A stretch of DNA of 64,000 nucleotides from Algibacter sp. (GTDB lineage Bacteria > Bacteroidota > Bacteroidia > Flavobacteriales > Flavobacteriaceae), in contig NZ_JAQWOO010000070.1 of NCBI RefSeq assembly GCF_029245835.1, forward strand, positions 1 through 64,000, given 5' to 3'. Below the pieces are notes generated by a model. That model searched no databases and had not been told where the DNA came from. It saw only the letters and a list, made by a program, of their open reading frames with translations. Shown here in pieces: positions 48,987 to 59,332 of the stretch. Positions within the stretch are counted from its first letter, which is position 1; each line of letters opens with the position of its first letter. A program made the translations under genes and the position numbers.

Positions 48987-49733
48987 TTATGTTAGCATAC
49001 CACCATCAACATTTAATGTTTGTCCCGTAATATATGCACTCATATCACTAGCTAAAAACACACAAACGTTAGCAATATCTTCTGGTGTTCCTCCTCTTTT
49101 TAAAGGGATTCCAGCACGCCATCCTTTTACAACTTCTTCATCTAATTTGGCGGTCATTTCAGTTTCTATAAACCCAGGTGCCACGACGTTACTTCTTATA
49201 TTTCTTGAACCTAACTCTAAAGCTACAGATTTTGAAAAACCAATAATACCAGCTTTTGATGCGGCATAATTTGTTTGTCCTGCATTTCCTTTAACGCCCA
49301 CTACAGAACTCATATTTATAATTGAACCTTTTCTTTGTTTTAACATTGTTCTTTGTACAGCTTTTGTCATGTTGAAAACAGACTTTAAATTCACTTCAAT
49401 AACCGTATCAAAATCGGCTTCATTCATACGCATCAATAAATTATCCTTTGTAATTCCTGCATTATTGACAAGTACATCTATACTTCCAAATTCAGCTAAA
49501 ACATCTTCCGCTAATTTTTGAGCTTCATCAAAACTTGCTGCATTACTCTTGTAACCTTTAGCTTTAATTCCTAAAGCGTTAAGTTCTTTCTCTAATTCAT
49601 TTGCAGCTTCAACAGAAGAACTATAAGTAAATGCTACATTTGCGCCTTGTTCAGCAAAAACTTGTGCAATTCCTTTTCCAATTCCACGACTAGCACCAGT
49701 AATAATGGCTGTTTTACCTTCTAATAGTTTCAT
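48987..49733 (-). CDS. fabG: 3-oxoacyl-ACP reductase
   Basis: Short-chain dehydrogenase of 248 residues reducing 3-oxoacyl-ACP with NADPH in fatty acid elongation. TGASRGIGKGIA (cofactor loop), VLVNNAGITKDNLLMRM, INMSSVVGVKGNAGQTNYAASKAGIIGFSKS with the Ser-Tyr-x3-Lys catalytic set, and VAPGFIETEMTAKL are full matches to FabG. It has its own promoter and stands 117 bases after sucD, from which it is separated by a terminator. Confidence 0.95.
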   Translation of the reverse strand: MKLLEGKTAIITGASRGIGKGIAQVFAEQGANVAFTYSSSVEAANELEKELNALGIKAKGYKSNAASFDEAQKLAEDVLAEFGSIDVLVNNAGITKDNLLMRMNEADFDTVIEVNLKSVFNMTKAVQRTMLKQRKGSIINMSSVVGVKGNAGQTNYAASKAGIIGFSKSVALELGSRNIRSNVVAPGFIETEMTAKLDEEVVKGWRAGIPLKRGGTPEDIANVCVFLASDMSAYITGQTLNVDGGMLT

Positions 49734-49770
49734 TTTTATGTTTAGTTAGTTATTAATATTCTTAGTATTT

Positions 49771-49799
49771 CAAATATAACAAATACAAATGGCTTCAAA
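49771..49799 (-). promoter_or_regulatory. Promoter of fabG
   Basis: TTTG (49799-49796), 17-base spacer, TATATTTG (49778-49771): a full match to the Bacteroidota -33/-7 consensus, 37 bases before the ATG and just behind the sucD terminator. Confidence 0.65.
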
Positions 49800-49800
49800 T

Positions 49801-49829
49801 AAAAAAACCTTACAAGATTTGTAAGGTTT
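49801..49829 (-). terminator. Intrinsic terminator of sucD
   Basis: AAACCTTACAA (49805-49815) pairs perfectly with TTGTAAGGTTT (49819-49829), loop of three; on the minus strand seven T follow. 21 bases after the sucD stop. Confidence 0.88.
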
Positions 49830-49850
49830 AAATATCTATATTAAGGGTTA

Positions 49851-50723
49851 TTAAGCTAAAACTTCAGCTATCTTTTTACCTATTTCTGCAGGTGAATCCA
49901 CAACATGGATTCCACAAGCTTTCATTATTTTCTTTTTTGCTTGCGCTGTATCATCACTTCCACCGACTATGGCGCCAGCATGTCCCATTGTACGTCCTGC
50001 AGGAGCAGTTTCTCCAGCAATAAAGCCTACAACTGGTTTTTCACTTCCACTTGCTTTGTACCAATGTGCAGCATCAGCTTCTAACTGACCTCCAATTTCA
50101 CCAATCATTACAACAGCTTCAGTTTCAGGGTCGTTAATTAATAACTCAACGGCTTCTTTAGTGGTCGTTCCAATAATTGGGTCACCACCAATTCCAATGG
50201 CTGTAGTAATACCCAAACCTTGTTTTACAACTTGATCAGCAGCTTCATAAGTTAAAGTTCCAGATTTTGAAACAATACCTACTTTTCCTTTTTTGAAAAC
50301 AAAACCTGGCATAATACCAACTTTAGCTTCTCCTGGAGTAATAACACCTGGGCAGTTAGGACCAATTAATCTACATCCTTTATTTTTAATGTAACTTGAT
50401 GCTGTAATCATATCAGCAACAGGAATCCCTTCTGTAATAGTTATAATTACTTTTATACCAGCATCAGCAGCTTCCATAATAGCATCGGCGGCAAATGCTG
50501 GCGGAACAAAAATAATAGTAGTATCAGCACCAACTTCTTCAACAGCTTCTTTAACGGTATTAAACACTGGTCTGTTTAAGTGTTTGCCACCTCCTTTTCC
50601 AGGTGTAACACCACCAACAACGTTAGTACCATATTCGATCATTTGTTCTGCATGAAATGTACCTTCACTTCCTGTAAAACCTTGAACTATTATTTTTGAA
50701 TCTTTATTAACTAAAACACTCAT
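49851..50723 (-). CDS. sucD: Succinyl-CoA synthetase alpha subunit
   Basis: A 290-residue subunit of the citric-acid-cycle enzyme that makes ATP or GTP from succinyl-CoA. [33 protein letters not shown] (CoA site), [43 protein letters not shown] and the phosphorylated His in [16 protein letters not shown] are present. The beta subunit gene sucC is not in the window. It has a candidate promoter and its own terminator, so it is probably monocistronic. Confidence 0.96.
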   Translation of the reverse strand: MSVLVNKDSKIIVQGFTGSEGTFHAEQMIEYGTNVVGGVTPGKGGGKHLNRPVFNTVKEAVEEVGADTTIIFVPPAFAADAIMEAADAGIKVIITITEGIPVADMITASSYIKNKGCRLIGPNCPGVITPGEAKVGIMPGFVFKKGKVGIVSKSGTLTYEAADQVVKQGLGITTAIGIGGDPIIGTTTKEAVELLINDPETEAVVMIGEIGGQLEADAAHWYKASGSEKPVVGFIAGETAPAGRTMGHAGAIVGGSDDTAQAKKKIMKACGIHVVDSPAEIGKKIAEVLA

Positions 50724-50749
50724 ATTTTTCTTGTTTGAATATTGTTGAA

Positions 50750-50757
50750 CAAATGTA
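50750..50757 (-). promoter_or_regulatory. Candidate -7 box TACATTTG for sucD
   Basis: Perfect TAnnTTTG 26 bases before the sucD ATG; no -33 TTG at the usual distance. Confidence 0.4.
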
Positions 50758-50791
50758 ATTTTTTGTTCTTACATTTTTGTTTAAAATTATA

Positions 50792-51724
50792 TTAATTTTT
50801 CAATTGTTTTAAAATATTTGGGATTTGTTTAATTGAAGCCATTTCTTTAAGTTTTGTGCGCACTTCTTGAATTGGTGTCCCCCAATAAACATAACCTCCT
50901 TCAATGGATTTTGTAACCCCAGACTGACCTTGAACTACAGCTTTCTTTCCAATGGTTATCCCACTTGTAGTACCTACTTGCCCCCATAAGGTAACTTCAT
51001 CTTCAATAATAACGCACCCAGCAATACCTACTTGAGAAGCAATTAAACATTTTTTCCCAATAACAGTATCGTGACCTACTTGAATAAGATTATCTAATTT
51101 TGAACCTTCACCAATTATAGTGTCTCCAGAAACACCCCTATCGATTGTACAACCTGCACCAATATCGACGTGGTCTTTAATAACCACGCGTCCACCAGAT
51201 TTTAATCTATCATAACCTTCTGGTCTGTTTTTATAATAAAAGGCATTTGCACCTAAAACAGTTCCTGAATGAATAGTAACATAGTTACCAATTACCGCAT
51301 CATCATAAATGCTTACATTAGAATGAATAGTACAATGGTCACCAATAGTTACATTATGCCCTATAAAACAATTGGGTTGAATCACTGTATTTTTTCCAAT
51401 TCTAGCTGAAGTTGAAATTGAGGCATTTGAAGCTAGAAAAGGCTTGAAATAATCTGTAAGTTTATTAAAATCATTAAATGGGTCATCACTAATAAGCAAC
51501 GCTTTGCCTTTGGGACATTCTACTTCTTTGTTAATAAGAATGATGGTTGCGGCAGAATTTAAAGCTTTGTCATAGTACTTAGGATGATCTACAAAAACAA
51601 TATCTCCTGATTCAACAACATGAATCTCGTTCATACCTAATACCTGAAAATCATCTACACCAATATATTTAGAGTCAATTAAGTCTGCTATTTGTTTTAA
51701 AGTATATGGCTTAGGAAACTTCAT
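50792..51724 (-). CDS. LpxD-like UDP-3-O-acylglucosamine N-acyltransferase, second copy
   Basis: A 310-residue left-handed beta-helix acyltransferase. An N-terminal uridine-binding-like domain ([43 protein letters not shown]) precedes hexapeptide repeats ([54 protein letters not shown]) with the catalytic-type His in QVGHDTVIG. It is shorter than the lpxD at 54611 and clearly diverged. Bacteroidota often carry two such genes; the second may use a different acyl chain or sugar. It lies between efp and sucD on the same strand. Confidence 0.82.
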   Translation of the reverse strand: MKFPKPYTLKQIADLIDSKYIGVDDFQVLGMNEIHVVESGDIVFVDHPKYYDKALNSAATIILINKEVECPKGKALLISDDPFNDFNKLTDYFKPFLASNASISTSARIGKNTVIQPNCFIGHNVTIGDHCTIHSNVSIYDDAVIGNYVTIHSGTVLGANAFYYKNRPEGYDRLKSGGRVVIKDHVDIGAGCTIDRGVSGDTIIGEGSKLDNLIQVGHDTVIGKKCLIASQVGIAGCVIIEDEVTLWGQVGTTSGITIGKKAVVQGQSGVTKSIEGGYVYWGTPIQEVRTKLKEMASIKQIPNILKQLKN

Positions 51725-51795
51725 AATTCAGTCTTCATTATACCGTTTTTAGTTTTCAATTTATTAGTAAGTTCTGCCAACTGTAAACTGATTTT

Positions 51796-52362
51796 TTATT
51801 CTTTTACACGTTCTTTATAAGTCCCTTTTGCGGTTTCAATTTTAATTTTATCACCTTCATTTATAAATAACGGTACATTAACCTCTGCGCCTGTTTCCAT
51901 TGTTGCTGGCTTTGTAGCATTAGTTGCAGTATTTCCTTTTACTCCTGGTTCCGTATGTGTAACCTCTAAAATAACACTAGCAGGTAAATCAACAGAAAGG
52001 GGCATATTATCTTCAGTGTTTATAAGTACGGTAACAACTTCGCCTTCCTTCATTAATTTTGGATTATCTAAAGCAGCTTCTAATAAGCGAATTTGAGTAT
52101 AATCAGCTTCATTCATAAAATGATAAAACTCGCCATCATTATATAAATATTGAAACTTATGAGTCTCTACGCGAACATCCTCTAATTTATGTCCTGCAGA
52201 AAACGTATTATCTAATACTTTACCACTGGTTACACTTTTCATTTTTGTACGTACAAATGCAGGTCCTTTACCTGGTTTAACGTGTAAAAACTCTATTATT
52301 TTATAAATATCATTGTTGTAACGAATACATAATCCGTTTCTAATATCACTTGTTGTTGCCAT
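51796..52362 (-). CDS. efp: Elongation factor P
   Basis: A 188-residue translation factor that relieves ribosome stalling at proline runs. Three beta-barrel domains; the tip loop of domain I reads HVKPGKGPAFVRTK with the modifiable Lys, followed by SGKVLDNTFSAGHKLEDV. C-terminal TATKPATMETGAEVNVPLFINEGDKIKIETAKGTYKERV is typical. Normal length. It sits inside the lipid A cluster, 50 bases after lpxA and 71 before the second lpxD-like gene. Confidence 0.96.
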   Translation of the reverse strand: MATTSDIRNGLCIRYNNDIYKIIEFLHVKPGKGPAFVRTKMKSVTSGKVLDNTFSAGHKLEDVRVETHKFQYLYNDGEFYHFMNEADYTQIRLLEAALDNPKLMKEGEVVTVLINTEDNMPLSVDLPASVILEVTHTEPGVKGNTATNATKPATMETGAEVNVPLFINEGDKIKIETAKGTYKERVKE

Positions 52363-52412
52363 ATGTTTGTTGCTAAATTGTTTTTTATTTAGACGTTTAT
52401 AAAAACTCTAAA

Positions 52413-53198
52413 TTAATTTGATTTGAAATACCCTTTCATAATTCCTCTGTGAGAATTCTTTATAAATTGAAGAATTTCATCACGTTCCGGAGTCGCTTGC
52501 ATTTCAGCTTCAATTATTTCTGCGGCTTGGGTATTATTATAATTTTTTTGATATAAGATTCTATATATATCCTGAATTTCTCTTATTTTTTCTGTTGAAA
52601 AACCTCTACGTCTTAGTCCTACAGAATTAATTCCAACATAAGAAAGTGGTTCTCGTGCCGCTTTTACAAACGGAGGAACATCTTTTCTTACTAAAGAACC
52701 TCCCGTAACAAAGGCATGATTTCCTATGGAGACGAATTGATGAACAGCCGTCATACCTGCTAAAACAACATAGTCGCCAACTGTTATATGACCTGCTAAT
52801 GTACTATTATTAGAAAATATACAATTTTTACCTACAATACAATCATGAGCCACGTGGCAATAAGCCATAATTAAACAATTATCACCAATAACCGTTTTCA
52901 TTCTATCTGTAGTACCTCTATTTATGGTAACACATTCTCTTATAGTAACGTTATCGCCAATTTCAACAGTAGTATCTTCATCATTATATTTTAAATCTTG
53001 TGGAACAGCAGAAATAACTGAACCAGGAAAAATATTGCAATTTTTACCAATTCGAGCACCTTCCATGATAGTAACATTACTACCAATCCAAGTACCTTCT
53101 CCAATTTTCACATTGTTATGAATGGTTGTAAACGGTTCTATAACAACATTTTTTGCGATTTTAGCGCCAGGATGCACGTAAGCTAGTGGTTGGTTCAT
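52413..53198 (-). CDS. lpxA: UDP-N-acetylglucosamine acyltransferase
   Basis: Cytoplasmic enzyme of 261 residues, first step of lipid A synthesis: transfers a 3-hydroxyacyl chain to UDP-GlcNAc. Hexapeptide repeats (IEPFTTIHNNVKIGEGTWIGSNVTIMEGARIGKN) with the catalytic His in AYCHVAHDCIVG, then the chain-length region and a helical C-terminus (TEKIREIQDIYRILYQKNYN, FIKNSHRGIMKGY). Starts two bases after the lpxC-fabZ stop, hence the same operon. Confidence 0.96.
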   Translation of the reverse strand: MNQPLAYVHPGAKIAKNVVIEPFTTIHNNVKIGEGTWIGSNVTIMEGARIGKNCNIFPGSVISAVPQDLKYNDEDTTVEIGDNVTIRECVTINRGTTDRMKTVIGDNCLIMAYCHVAHDCIVGKNCIFSNNSTLAGHITVGDYVVLAGMTAVHQFVSIGNHAFVTGGSLVRKDVPPFVKAAREPLSYVGINSVGLRRRGFSTEKIREIQDIYRILYQKNYNNTQAAEIIEAEMQATPERDEILQFIKNSHRGIMKGYFKSN

Positions 53199-53200
53199 AG

Positions 53201-54607
53201 TTATTTCACTTTTGAGATTTGAGCCATTAATTCAGCTTCAGCACATAATTTACCATTTGCATAGGCATACCCCTGCATATGGCAAATACCGCGACGTATT
53301 GGAGTGATTAACGAACAGTTAAATATTAAAGTATCACCAGGGCTTACTTTTTGTTTGAATTTAACCTTGTCCATTTTCATGAAAAATGTTAAGTAATTTT
53401 CAGGGTCTGGAACAGTATTTAAAACTAAAACACCACCTGTTTGCGCCATTGCTTCAACGATTAAAACTCCTGGCATTACTGGTTGCCCAGGAAAATGACC
53501 TTTAAAGAACTCCTCATTCATAGTCACATTTTTTGTAGCTATAACATGATTATCTGAAAGTTCAAAAACTTTATCAATTAAAAGAAACGGCTGTCTGTGC
53601 GGTAACATGTCCATAATTTGAACAACATCCATTAAAGGCGGTTGATTCAAATCGATATTTGGCACATTATTACGACGTTCATTCTTTATTATTTTAGATA
53701 GTTTTTTGGCAAATTGTGTATTTACAAAATGACCAGGTTTGTTAGCTATAACCTTACCTCTAATTCTTGTTCCTACAAGCGCTAAATCTCCTAAAACATC
53801 TAGTAATTTATGTCTTGCAGCTTCGTTAGGATGATGCAGGGTTAAATTATCTAAAATACCATTTGGTTTAACTGCAATAGAATCTTTTTTGAAAGCAACT
53901 TTAAGCTTTTCCATAGTTTCTGGAGATAATGCTTTATCTACATACACAATGGCATTATTCAAATCGCCTCCTTTTATCAAACCATTTTCTAATAACATTT
54001 CAATTTCATGTAAAAAACTGAATGTACGAGAATCTGAAATATCATTTTTAAAATCTGAAATTTGATTTAGAGTGGCATTTTGTGTGCCTAAAACTTTAGT
54101 GCCAAAATCTACCATGGTAGTAATTTGGTACTCTTTAGAAGGCATAACAAGAATTTCGCTTCCAGATTCTTCATCTACATAAGAGACAATATCTGTAATA
54201 ACAAATTCTTCTCTAAAAGCATCAAGTTCTATAACCCCAGCTTTTTCAATCGCTTCAACAAAAAACTTTGAAGAACCATCCATTATTGGTGGTTCAGAAG
54301 CATTTAATTCTATAATGGCATTATCGACATCTAATCCTACCAGAGCAGCTAAAACATGTTCTGAGGTTTGGATAGTTACTCCGTTTTTTTCTAAACAAGT
54401 ACCACGCTGTGTATTGGTTACATAATTGGCATCTGCCTCAATAACTGGTTCACCTTCTAAGTCTACTCTTTTAAAAGAGAAACCAGAATTAGCAGAAGCA
54501 GGTTTAAAGGTTAAGGTGACATCTTTACCAGTATGCAAACCTACTCCTGTTAAAGAAATTTCATCTTTAATAGTTTTTTGTTTTATCTCAGTATTAATTA
54601 TTCCCAT
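53201..54607 (-). CDS. lpxC-fabZ: LpxC deacetylase/FabZ dehydratase fusion
   Basis: A 468-residue bifunctional protein typical of Bacteroidota. Residues 1-300: LpxC zinc deacetylase of lipid A synthesis, with KTIKDEISLTGVGLHTGKDV, TSEHVLAALVGLDVDNAIIEL (Zn His) and LTLHHPNEAARHKLLDVLGDLAL (HKxxDxxGD). Residues 315-468: FabZ 3-hydroxyacyl-ACP dehydratase, MDIVQIMDMLPHRQPFLLIDKV, EFFKGHFPGQPVMPGVLIVEAMAQTGGV with catalytic His and Glu. The fusion couples use of 3-hydroxyacyl-ACP between lipid A and fatty acid synthesis. Follows lpxD by three bases. Confidence 0.96.
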   Translation of the reverse strand: MGIINTEIKQKTIKDEISLTGVGLHTGKDVTLTFKPASANSGFSFKRVDLEGEPVIEADANYVTNTQRGTCLEKNGVTIQTSEHVLAALVGLDVDNAIIELNASEPPIMDGSSKFFVEAIEKAGVIELDAFREEFVITDIVSYVDEESGSEILVMPSKEYQITTMVDFGTKVLGTQNATLNQISDFKNDISDSRTFSFLHEIEMLLENGLIKGGDLNNAIVYVDKALSPETMEKLKVAFKKDSIAVKPNGILDNLTLHHPNEAARHKLLDVLGDLALVGTRIRGKVIANKPGHFVNTQFAKKLSKIIKNERRNNVPNIDLNQPPLMDVVQIMDMLPHRQPFLLIDKVFELSDNHVIATKNVTMNEEFFKGHFPGQPVMPGVLIVEAMAQTGGVLVLNTVPDPENYLTFFMKMDKVKFKQKVSPGDTLIFNCSLITPIRRGICHMQGYAYANGKLCAEAELMAQISKVK

Positions 54608-54610
54608 GAA

Positions 54611-55621
54611 TTACTTTTCTAAATCATTTATATTTTTGACAATAGTTGGTAAGTTTTTAAAATGCACATAAGACTTATTGTAATCACTTAGTTTTATAGC
54701 TGGAGAACCTTGCAGAACCTCACCATCTTTAACATTTCTACCTATACCAGATTGTGCTTGTATTCTAACATTATTTCCTATAGTAATATGTCCAGCAACA
54801 CCAACCTGCCCACCTATTTGGCAATTTTCACCAATTTTAGTAGAACCAGCTACACCGGTTTGAGCAGCTATAACCGTATTTTTTCCAATTTCTACGTTAT
54901 GTGCTATTTGTATTTGATTATCAAGCTTTACACCAGCTCTTATAATTGTTGAACCTAGGGTAGCTCTATCTATAGTAGTTGCTGCTCCAACATCTACAAA
55001 ATCTTCTATAATAACGTTACCAATTTGTGGAATTTTTCTGTAACTGCCATCATCATTAGGTGCGAAACCAAAACCATCTGCTCCTATAATAGCTCCTGCG
55101 TTAATAACACAATTTTTACCAATTATAGTTTCAGAATAAATTTTAGCACCAGAAAAAATTATAGTGTTATCATCGATAGCAACGTTATCGCCTATGTAAG
55201 CGTTTGGAAATATTTTAACATTATCACCCATTACAACATTATCTCCTATGTAGCTAAATGCACCTATATAAATATTATCACCATATTTTGCAGAATCAGA
55301 AATAAATGAAGGTTGTTCTACACCAATTTTATTAAGTTTAACTGAATTGTAATATTCTAGTATTTTAGAAAATGCTAAGTAAGCATCTTCTACCTTGATT
55401 AGAGTTGTGTTTAAAAAATGTTCTGGCTCAAAGGTTTTATTTACAATTGTTATGGAAGCTTTTGTTTTGTATATATGAGGTGTGTACTTTGGGTTTGCTA
55501 AAAAAGTTAAAGCACCTTCAAAGCCTTCTTCAATTTTAGAAAGTTTCGAAACTTCAACATCAGGGTTTCCTTCCACATCACCTTCTAATATTCCTGCTAT
55601 TTGTTGTGCTGTAAATTTCAC
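54611..55621 (-). CDS. lpxD: UDP-3-O-(3-hydroxyacyl)glucosamine N-acyltransferase
   Basis: Third enzyme of lipid A synthesis. From GTG 55621 ([14 protein letters not shown], read M) it has 336 residues, the normal LpxD length. The longer start at 55663 adds 14 basic residues not seen in homologues. N-terminal UDP-binding domain ([30 protein letters not shown]), then hexapeptide repeats and catalytic His in [27 protein letters not shown]-terminal helix [21 protein letters not shown]. First of the four tightly packed genes lpxD, lpxC-fabZ, lpxA, efp, and 58 bases after the HD-domain gene. Confidence 0.95.
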   Translation of the reverse strand: MKFTAQQIAGILEGDVEGNPDVEVSKLSKIEEGFEGALTFLANPKYTPHIYKTKASITIVNKTFEPEHFLNTTLIKVEDAYLAFSKILEYYNSVKLNKIGVEQPSFISDSAKYGDNIYIGAFSYIGDNVVMGDNVKIFPNAYIGDNVAIDDNTIIFSGAKIYSETIIGKNCVINAGAIIGADGFGFAPNDDGSYRKIPQIGNVIIEDFVDVGAATTIDRATLGSTIIRAGVKLDNQIQIAHNVEIGKNTVIAAQTGVAGSTKIGENCQIGGQVGVAGHITIGNNVRIQAQSGIGRNVKDGEVLQGSPAIKLSDYNKSYVHFKNLPTIVKNINDLEK

Positions 55622-55679
55622 ACTTTTGAAAGTTTGATGTTGTTTTTTCTTTAGTTCACGCAAAAATAGGAAAAATGTG

Positions 55680-56900
55680 TTAAAGTTTAGCCTTAGGGTA
55701 ACATATATAATATTTAGTTACTGGTTTTGATAATGCTTTAAGGTTTAATTGATCTGAAGCTTTGACTATATCCTCAATTTTTCCAGATTTATGTAAAATA
55801 TTAATTCTTTTGGTCTCTAATTGGTAAGCTTGATTTGAAATACTACCGGTAAACACAAAATATTTTGCTTCATCTTCTGAAATATTATAGTTTTCGATAA
55901 CAGCTTCAATGTGTTTTTTTAAACTATTTTCTTTTATGAGTTTATTTTTTATTTTGATTTTAAGTAAGTTTCTATTGATTATCATGCTACTTAAATTACT
56001 AAGCACAAAATCATTATAATATTGCCATGTTTTCATTGCAGATATAATATCATAATCATCTAGCTGCGAAAACACTTCTAGTGTTTCAATACTAAAGTTT
56101 TCAATTGATATTTTATTATTTAGAAAGAATAATAACGCATTACTTGCCTGTAGTTTATGACCTAAATCATGTAACTCCTTTGCCCTTTGTAATACTCTAA
56201 TTAGCAATTGTTCTGCAACCAAACCTGTTTTATGCAAATACACTTGCCAATACATTAAGCGTCTTGCTATAATAAATTTTTCGACGCTATAAATTCCTTT
56301 TTCTTCAATAACTAAAGCATCATCAACTACATTAAGCATGGTTATTAAACGTTCACTATTAATATTACCTTCAGCAACACCTGTATAAAAACTATCACGC
56401 TTTAAATAATCGGCTCTATCCATATCCAATTGTCCAGAAACTAGCTGACACATAAACTTTCTTGGATATTCGGATTTAAATATTTGGATAGCAAGCGTTA
56501 AACTTCCGTTAAATTCTTCATTTAAACGCTCCATAAATAACAGTGAAATTTCCTCATGAGATACGTTATTAACTATAGAATGTTCCATGGCATGAGAGAA
56601 TGGACCATGGCCAATATCATGCAATAAAATAGCAATATAAAGACCAGTTTCTTCTTCTTCAGAAATGGTAACTCCTTTAAAACGAAGCACATTAACCGTT
56701 TGCTGCATTAAATGCACACACCCTATAGCATGATGAAATCTGGTATGATGCGCCCCTGGATATACTAAATAAGACATCCCCATTTGGGTAATTCTTCGAA
56801 GGCGTTGAAAGTATTTGTGCTGTATTAAATCAAAAATAAGCGAGTTGGGAATTGTAATAAATCCGTAAATTGGGTCGTTTAATATTTTAAGTTTGTTCAA
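55680..56900 (-). CDS. HD-domain phosphohydrolase (dNTPase-like)
   Basis: A 406-residue cytoplasmic protein of the HD superfamily related to dNTP triphosphohydrolases and SAMHD1. N-terminus [35 protein letters not shown], then [13 protein letters not shown], the HD motif [16 protein letters not shown] and [24 protein letters not shown], giving the H...HD...D metal set. The usual substrate would be dGTP or another (d)NTP, not proven here. It precedes lpxD on the same strand, with a TAnnTTTG box before its start, and is divergent from porX. In Flavobacteria this gene commonly sits beside porX and lpxD. Confidence 0.9.
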   Translation of the reverse strand: MNKLKILNDPIYGFITIPNSLIFDLIQHKYFQRLRRITQMGMSYLVYPGAHHTRFHHAIGCVHLMQQTVNVLRFKGVTISEEEETGLYIAILLHDIGHGPFSHAMEHSIVNNVSHEEISLLFMERLNEEFNGSLTLAIQIFKSEYPRKFMCQLVSGQLDMDRADYLKRDSFYTGVAEGNINSERLITMLNVVDDALVIEEKGIYSVEKFIIARRLMYWQVYLHKTGLVAEQLLIRVLQRAKELHDLGHKLQASNALLFFLNNKISIENFSIETLEVFSQLDDYDIISAMKTWQYYNDFVLSNLSSMIINRNLLKIKIKNKLIKENSLKKHIEAVIENYNISEDEAKYFVFTGSISNQAYQLETKRINILHKSGKIEDIVKASDQLNLKALSKPVTKYYICYPKAKL

Positions 56901-56927
56901 ACTTTAACTTTTTACATTTAATTTTTA

Positions 56928-56935
56928 CAAATATA
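56928..56935 (-). promoter_or_regulatory. Candidate -7 box TATATTTG for the HD/lpx operon
   Basis: Perfect TAnnTTTG on the minus strand, 27 bases before the HD gene start, inside the 40-base divergent gap with porX. Confidence 0.45.
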
Positions 56936-56940
56936 ACTAT

Positions 56941-58494
56941 ATGGCTATAATAAAAATACTTTGGGTTGATGATGAAATTGATTTGCTAAAACCTCATATT
57001 TTGTTTCTTGAGAAGAAAAATTATCAAGTCACAACTTGCAATAGTGGTACGGAAGCTATTGATATTATAGATGAAGAAAATTTTGATATTGTTTTTTTAG
57101 ATGAAAATATGCCTGGTTTATCAGGATTAGAAACATTACATGAAATTAAAGAAAAAAAAGACAGCCTTCCTGTAGTGATGATTACAAAAAGTGAGGAGGA
57201 ATATATCATGGAAGAAGCTATTGGTAATAAAATAGCTGATTATTTAATTAAGCCTGTAAACCCTAACCAAATACTTTTAAGTTTAAAAAAGAATTTAGAC
57301 CATTCCAGATTAATTTCAGAAAAAACAACTTCAAATTACCAACAAGAGTTTAGAAAAATTGCTATGGATTTAGCCATGGTAAATAGTTATGAGGAATGGG
57401 TACAATTATTTCAAAAATTAATTTATTGGGAGATTCAATTAGAGGACATTGAGGATGTTGGTATGTTTGAGATTTTGGAATCACAAAAAAATGAAGCAAA
57501 CATTCAGTTTGGAAAGTTTATTGAAAAAAATTATACCGATTGGTTTAAGCCACATACGGATGCACCCGTAATGTCTCATACATTGTTTAAAGAAAAAATT
57601 GTTCCAGAGATAAGTAAAGAACAACCCACAGTTTTAATTGTTATTGATAATTTACGTTACGACCAATGGAAAGTCTTTGAACCCATTATTAATAATTACT
57701 ACAAGAAAGATAAAGAAGAGGCTTTTTTCAGCATTCTTCCTACCGCAACACAATATGCACGTAATGCTATTTTTTCTGGTTTAATGCCTAGTGATATGGA
57801 AAAGTTATTTCCACAATATTGGAAAAATGATACGGATGAAGGTGGTAAAAACCTGCATGAAGCTGATTTTTTAGAAACACAATTAAAAAGATTAGGCTTA
57901 TCTAATCTTAGTTATGAGTATCATAAAATAACTAATTTAAAAAATGGAAAAAAACTAGCTGATAATTTTAAATCTCTAAAAGACAATGATTTATCGGTTA
58001 TCGTTTATAATTTTGTAGACATGCTATCCCATTCAAAAACCGAAATGGAAGTGGTTAAAGAGTTAGCATCAAACGATAAAGCATACAGATCGTTGGCCCT
58101 TAGTTGGTTTAAAAACTCGCCACTTCTTGACATGATTCAGCAAGCCCAACAATTAGGTTTCAAATTAATATTAACAACAGATCATGGAACTATAAATGTG
58201 AAAAATCCATCAAAAGTTATTGGAGATCGGGATACCAGTTTAAATTTAAGATACAAAACAGGGCGAAGTTTAACATATAATGACAAAGATGTACTCGCTA
58301 CAAAAAACCCAAAAGAGTTGCACCTGCCTACTATTAACATGAGTAGCTCTTATATTTTTGCTAAAAGTGATTTATTTTTCGCTTACCCAAATAACTACAA
58401 CCATTATGTTAGTTATTACAGAAATACCTATCAACATGGCGGGGTTTCCCTTGAAGAAATGATAATTCCTTTCGTTGTTTTCAACCCCAAGTAA
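56941..58494 (+). CDS. porX: T9SS response regulator with PglZ domain
   Basis: A 517-residue response regulator known in Porphyromonas and Flavobacterium to control the type IX secretion system with the PorY kinase. Receiver domain 1-120: WVDDEIDLL acid pair, phosphoryl Asp in IVFLDENMPGLSG, MITKSEE and conserved Lys in YLIKPVNP. A helical linker follows, then an alkaline-phosphatase-like PglZ domain (about 210-517): VLIVIDNLRYDQW, ARNAIFSGLMPSD, LILTTDHGTINV and YQHGGVSLEEMIIPFV supply metal ligands. Recent work on PorX describes a phosphodiesterase activity in this domain. It fits the T9SS-tailed PhoX in this window. Divergent from the HD gene. Confidence 0.93.
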   Translation: MAIIKILWVDDEIDLLKPHILFLEKKNYQVTTCNSGTEAIDIIDEENFDIVFLDENMPGLSGLETLHEIKEKKDSLPVVMITKSEEEYIMEEAIGNKIADYLIKPVNPNQILLSLKKNLDHSRLISEKTTSNYQQEFRKIAMDLAMVNSYEEWVQLFQKLIYWEIQLEDIEDVGMFEILESQKNEANIQFGKFIEKNYTDWFKPHTDAPVMSHTLFKEKIVPEISKEQPTVLIVIDNLRYDQWKVFEPIINNYYKKDKEEAFFSILPTATQYARNAIFSGLMPSDMEKLFPQYWKNDTDEGGKNLHEADFLETQLKRLGLSNLSYEYHKITNLKNGKKLADNFKSLKDNDLSVIVYNFVDMLSHSKTEMEVVKELASNDKAYRSLALSWFKNSPLLDMIQQAQQLGFKLILTTDHGTINVKNPSKVIGDRDTSLNLRYKTGRSLTYNDKDVLATKNPKELHLPTINMSSSYIFAKSDLFFAYPNNYNHYVSYYRNTYQHGGVSLEEMIIPFVVFNPK

Positions 58495-58586
58495 TTCCAT
58501 AAAAAGCAAAAATCATCGATGAAATACATTTTTTCTTAGGTTTTTAGAATTTAAATTATTAATATTGTCATTAAATTATATTTCAA

Positions 58587-58997
58587 TTGGAAATTTGTTA
58601 TGGAATTAATGAGGTTGAATATGTTTCAAAACAACTCATTAAGAATTTAAAAACAAAAACACTTCTGTTTTATGGAGATATGGGTGTTGGTAAAACAACA
58701 CTAATAAAAACGCTTGTTAAATCTCTAGGAAGTGATGATGATGTTAGTAGTCCAACATTTTCAATTGTAAATGAATATGAATTAAAAGGTGAAAAAATTT
58801 ATCATTTTGATTTGTATAGAATAAATAATATTGAAGAACTATACAATTTTGGAATTGAAGATTATCTAGATTCTGAGCATTGGAAATTAATTGAATGGCC
58901 AGAAAAAATTGAATCAATTTTAGATGATGATTATGACAAAATTGAGATAAAATTAGACCAAAAAAACAACCGAATTTTAAGTTTAAATAAAACATAA
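58587..58997 (+). CDS. tsaE: tRNA t6A synthesis ATPase TsaE
   Basis: A 136-residue ATPase that acts with TsaB and TsaD to make threonylcarbamoyladenosine at A37 of tRNAs. Walker A GDMGVGKTTLIK, then SSPTFSIVNEYELKGEKIYHFDLYRI and EDYLDSEHWKLIEWPEKI, all hallmark TsaE segments. Start: TTG at 58587 gives MEICYGINEVEYVSKQL, matching homologues that begin with MEI-; there is no in-frame ATG before the Walker motif. It follows porX by 92 bases on the same strand, an order seen in other Flavobacteria. Confidence 0.92.
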   Translation: MEICYGINEVEYVSKQLIKNLKTKTLLFYGDMGVGKTTLIKTLVKSLGSDDDVSSPTFSIVNEYELKGEKIYHFDLYRINNIEELYNFGIEDYLDSEHWKLIEWPEKIESILDDDYDKIEIKLDQKNNRILSLNKT

Positions 58998-59188
58998 AAA
59001 ACCAATAACCTGCAAGCTAATGACGCATAAATAACATAATTCGCTTCCACTTTTTGAAGTTTTACGGAAAACCCACAACGTAAATATGCAAAATTATTGT
59101 TTTTAACATAATTTTAACATTTATCGATAAACTTCAGGATACTCTTTATATACTTTTGAGGTATTAATTAATTTAAATCCCTTATAAT

Positions 59189-59332
59189 ATGAAGACTAAA
59201 AAGTATTTAATTGCAATTGCAATTTTCGGAGGTGTGTTGTTTATGGCGCAAGCTGCTAACACTTACAATGTTGATGCACAAGACACAGCAAAAATCGAAA
59301 GAAGTAAAATTAGGCTTGCTCCCAGAGGATAA
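59189..59332 (+). CDS. Small exported peptide of unknown function
   Basis: A 47-residue ORF: MKTKKYLIAIAIFGGVLFMA opens a signal peptide with likely cleavage after AQA, leaving about 25 residues (NTYNVDAQDTAKIERSKIRL...). No family is known to me. ATG, Lys-rich n-region and hydrophobic core make a true small secreted protein likely. Its 3' end overlaps the next reading frame (membrane protein) by 17-59 bases depending on that start. Confidence 0.55.
   Translation: MKTKKYLIAIAIFGGVLFMAQAANTYNVDAQDTAKIERSKIRLAPRG

Noticed and set aside
55025-55309. 94-codon ORF on the plus strand inside lpxD
   Set aside because: Rich in Asn, Ile, Ser and Tyr, the usual shadow of hexapeptide-repeat genes read backwards.
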